Source: Archangium gephyra
Lineage (GTDB): Bacteria > Myxococcota > Myxococcia > Myxococcales > Myxococcaceae
NCBI RefSeq assembly: GCF_001027285.1
Contig: NZ_CP011509.1
Coordinates: 11,928,501 to 11,992,500 of the forward strand
Direction of reading: 5' to 3'
DNA: 64,000 nt
The notes beneath the pieces were generated by a model that was not told the origin of the DNA, ran no database searches, and was given only the letters and a program-made list of their open reading frames with translations. Below, piece after piece: positions 61,901 to 64,000 of the stretch. The translations under genes and the position numbers were made by a program. The first letter of the stretch is position 1. Each line of letters opens with the position of its first letter.

Positions 61901-64000
61901 ATGCATCGACGTGTGCCGCCACCATCTCCCATCTGGGTGGGCCGCCAATCGGAGCTCGAGCGCCTCCAGGTGATGCTCCTGCACCTGCCCGTGGCGCTCG
62001 TGTACGGCGTCGGGGGTGTCGGCAAGTCAACGCTCGTCTACGCCCTGGCGGCGGGCCGCGGAGGCCCCGTCGTCTACGACAGCGTGTCCGCCGGGGAGCC
62101 GCTCGCCGCGCTCGTCGACGATGTACGCCGGCAGCTGGCGCGAGGTGCCGTCCCCGAGGCCATGGATGATGAGGAGCGGTTGAGGGACCTGGCCGAGCGG
62201 CTCGATGAGAGCGGGGCGCTCTGGGTGCTGGATGACCTGCACCGGCTGGAGGAGAACGCGCGCATCCGCCTGGTGGATGCCCTGGGCCGGGAGCTGCGGA
62301 ATGGGCGCTTCGTGGCCACCTCGCGCGAGCTCGTCCCGATGCTCGGGGGCACGGCGGACCGCTTCGAGCTGAAGCTCGGCGGGCTCGACGAGCAGAACGC
62401 CCGGGCGCTGTGGGCGAACCTCGACACGCTCTACGGCCCCTCCTCCGGCTTCGACGTGGCGTGGACACGCAGCCGGGGCAATCCCTTTCACCTGCGGCGC
62501 GCGCACGCGGGCGGCGTGCACGAGGAGGATCCCCTCTCCGCCGCCCTCCGCACGCTGTCCGCCGACCAGCGCCTCATCGCCACCGTGCTCGCGCTCTCGG
62601 CGTTCGACATGAACGTGACGCTGGTGGAGCGGCTGCTGCCGGAGCCCCGGGCCCGCGCCGCGCTGCGCGAGCTCGTCGTGCGGTTGATTCTCGAGGTGGA
62701 CGGCAGCGGCCGCTGCATGCTGCACGACATCCACCGCGATGCCCTCCTGGCGTCGCTGAGCGGCGAGGAGCTGCGGGAGCACCACGCGCGGATCGCCGAG
62801 CTGCTATCCACGGCCGAGATGGATCCCGTGGTGCGGGTGCGCGAGCGCTGCCGCCACCTGTGCGCCTGCGAGCGTTTCGCGGAGGCGGGCCAGTTGCTGC
62901 TGGAGTCCGGCGCGGAGCTCATCCGCCTGGGCGTGGCGAGCGAGCTCTTCCGCGGCTTCGAGGCGCTCCCCCCCGAGCACCGCACGCCGGAGATCATCCA
63001 TGCCCGGGCGCGCACGCTCGCGCGCCTGCTCGACGTGCGCCGCGCCCATGAGGAGCTCATCCGGCTGGACGTGAGCAAGGCCCGCGAGCCGCTCGACATC
63101 CAGGCCTCGCTGGCGCACGTGTCGATGCTCGCGGGTGACCTGGCGGCCGCCGAGCACCAGGCCCGGGCGGTGCTGGAGGATCCACGCGCCACCGACGCAC
63201 TCCGGATGCGCACGGGGACGGTGTTCGCGCTCACCCGCACCTACCGTGGCTTCGGTGACGAGGCGCGCGCCTTCATCGACGCCGCCGAGCGCAGGGCGGC
63301 CTTGCCGGTGCACCTGGGCTTCCTGCGCTTCACGCGCGCCTTCACCTTCTGGCTCGACGAGCGCAACGCCGAGGCCGTGGAGGCCATGGGGAGCGCGCGG
63401 GCCGTTGCCAGGGATGCGCCGCCCACGTTCCGCGCGGGCGTGCTCGGGCCCATGTTCTACGCGGGCCTGCTCTCGAGCACCGGACGCTTCGAGCGGGCCG
63501 GGGAGCTGCTGAAGCAGACCGAGTCCCTGGTGCGCCACGAGCAGGACCCGCGCCTGCGCGTCTCCTGGCACGCCATGCACGCGATGTTCCTCCACGAGCG
63601 CGGCGAGCGCGCGGCGGCGCTGGCCGAGCTGCGGACGCTCGAGGACGCCTTCCACCGCTCGGGCGAGCTGCTGGGCGAGCTGTGGGCGCGCGTGTGGATT
63701 GGCCGCGAGCTGATGCTGCTGGGTCAGTGCGCGGAGGCCGAGCGCCTGTTGGGGGAGACGGACGCCCTGGCCCGGGAGCGCGGCATCCTCGGCATCTGTG
63801 CCGCGGTCGAGCGTTCCCGGCGCGAGGAGCCACTGTTGCGCCTGCGCGAGGAGCGCGTCGAGACGCCCCACCCCGAGAAGCGGGGCGAGGTGACCCGGGC
63901 GAAGGCCATCACGGCGCTGCTGTCGGTGGCGGCGGGAGACACGGTGGCCGCACGGGGGGCGATCGAAGCGGTGCGCGCGGCGGCGCTCGGCACGGACTAC
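61901..64000 (+). CDS. STAND-type ATPase with helical repeats (3' end outside window)
   Basis: The ATG at 61901 opens a frame of at least 700 codons that runs off the window, so no end is known. It begins WVGRQSELERLQVMLL and has Walker A (VYGVGGVGKSTLVYAL) and Walker B (ALWVLDDLHRL), and a sensor region (GRFVATSRELVPML), typical of NB-ARC/AAA_16-like STAND proteins. From about residue 290 there are TPR-like helical repeats (RCRHLCACERFAEAGQLLLE, RFERAGELLKQTESLV, ERAAALAELRTLEDAFHRSG). Such proteins are signal-sensing switches, often MalT- or LuxR-type regulators; any output domain would lie outside. No Shine-Dalgarno is evident. Confidence 0.8.
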   Translation, partial: MHRRVPPPSPIWVGRQSELERLQVMLLHLPVALVYGVGGVGKSTLVYALAAGRGGPVVYDSVSAGEPLAALVDDVRRQLARGAVPEAMDDEERLRDLAERLDESGALWVLDDLHRLEENARIRLVDALGRELRNGRFVATSRELVPMLGGTADRFELKLGGLDEQNARALWANLDTLYGPSSGFDVAWTRSRGNPFHLRRAHAGGVHEEDPLSAALRTLSADQRLIATVLALSAFDMNVTLVERLLPEPRARAALRELVVRLILEVDGSGRCMLHDIHRDALLASLSGEELREHHARIAELLSTAEMDPVVRVRERCRHLCACERFAEAGQLLLESGAELIRLGVASELFRGFEALPPEHRTPEIIHARARTLARLLDVRRAHEELIRLDVSKAREPLDIQASLAHVSMLAGDLAAAEHQARAVLEDPRATDALRMRTGTVFALTRTYRGFGDEARAFIDAAERRAALPVHLGFLRFTRAFTFWLDERNAEAVEAMGSARAVARDAPPTFRAGVLGPMFYAGLLSSTGRFERAGELLKQTESLVRHEQDPRLRVSWHAMHAMFLHERGERAAALAELRTLEDAFHRSGELLGELWARVWIGRELMLLGQCAEAERLLGETDALARERGILGICAAVERSRREEPLLRLREERVETPHPEKRGEVTRAKAITALLSVAAGDTVAARGAIEAVRAAALGTDY

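Overview
The window is a single 64-kb stretch of very GC-rich chromosome with dense genes on both strands, short gaps, many ATGA start/stop overlaps and frequent GTG or TTG starts. The content points to a myxobacterium of the Cystobacterineae (Archangium, Cystobacter, Melittangium or Myxococcus relatives): a TraA/TraB-like outer-membrane-exchange pair with a MYXO-CTERM-type tail, an Oar-like TonB-dependent receptor, a DUF2380-type lipoprotein, a chemosensory gene cluster beside an NtrC-family regulator, and many lipoproteins. No genus can be fixed from the sequence alone. No rRNA, tRNA, CRISPR array, insertion sequence or prophage was seen.

Layout. 1-2455: 3' end of traA, then traB. 2594-8281: Big_2 lipoprotein, PlsC-like acyltransferase, lipase maturation factor, a degenerate metallo-beta-lactamase-fold protein and a divergent pair of paralogous secreted/cytosolic proteins. 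8294-13571: lipoprotein plus Oar-like receptor, and a secreted protein. 13663-16561: carbonic-anhydrase-like protein, a histidine kinase/response regulator pair, and a probable selenoprotein of the AhpD/carboxymuconolactone decarboxylase family with an in-frame TGA followed by a SECIS-like hairpin. 16558-29296 (minus): a chemosensory cluster (cheB, cheR, mcp, cheW, mcp, cheA, cheW, mcp) preceded by a histidine kinase and a sigma-54 activator; two near-identical sigma-54-type promoter blocks lie ahead of cheA and of the third mcp. 29468-32734: two convergent cation/proton antiporters. 32853-35031: a tiny cysteine-rich secreted peptide, a DUF2380 lipoprotein toxin candidate and a small putative immunity gene. 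35129-45001: housekeeping-type and secreted enzymes (GTPase, SDR, acetoacetate-decarboxylase fold, M23 peptidase, amidohydrolase, TfoX with a histone-H1-like tail, prolyl oligopeptidase, SGNH hydrolase). 45110-47128: a second lipoprotein toxin candidate with its putative immunity partner.

47136-57224 holds the most system-like block: a nine-gene minus-strand operon (phosphopantetheinyl transferase, KAS III-like synthase, NAD-dependent thioester/fatty-acyl reductase-like protein, acyl carrier protein, amino acid:carrier-protein ligase, ferritin-like diiron protein, membrane fatty acid desaturase, fatty acyl-AMP ligase with a frameshift, FAD amine-oxidase-type protein) with a divergent HIT protein/second carrier protein pair, and a long-chain acyl-CoA synthetase next door. 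The set has what is needed to load a fatty acid and an amino acid on carrier proteins, desaturate, condense and release: an inferred lipo-amino natural product or lipid. 59259-61589 carries three exported or unknown proteins, and 61901 to the window end the start of a large STAND-type ATPase with helical repeats.

How the parts may work together (inference): TraA/TraB fuse outer membranes of kin; lipoprotein toxin/immunity cassettes of the kind at 33 and 45 kb are the known type of cargo of that exchange in Myxococcus; the acyl/aminoacyl carrier-protein operon would supply an unusual lipid product; the chemosensory cluster is probably transcribed from sigma-54 promoters under the adjacent NtrC-type regulator.
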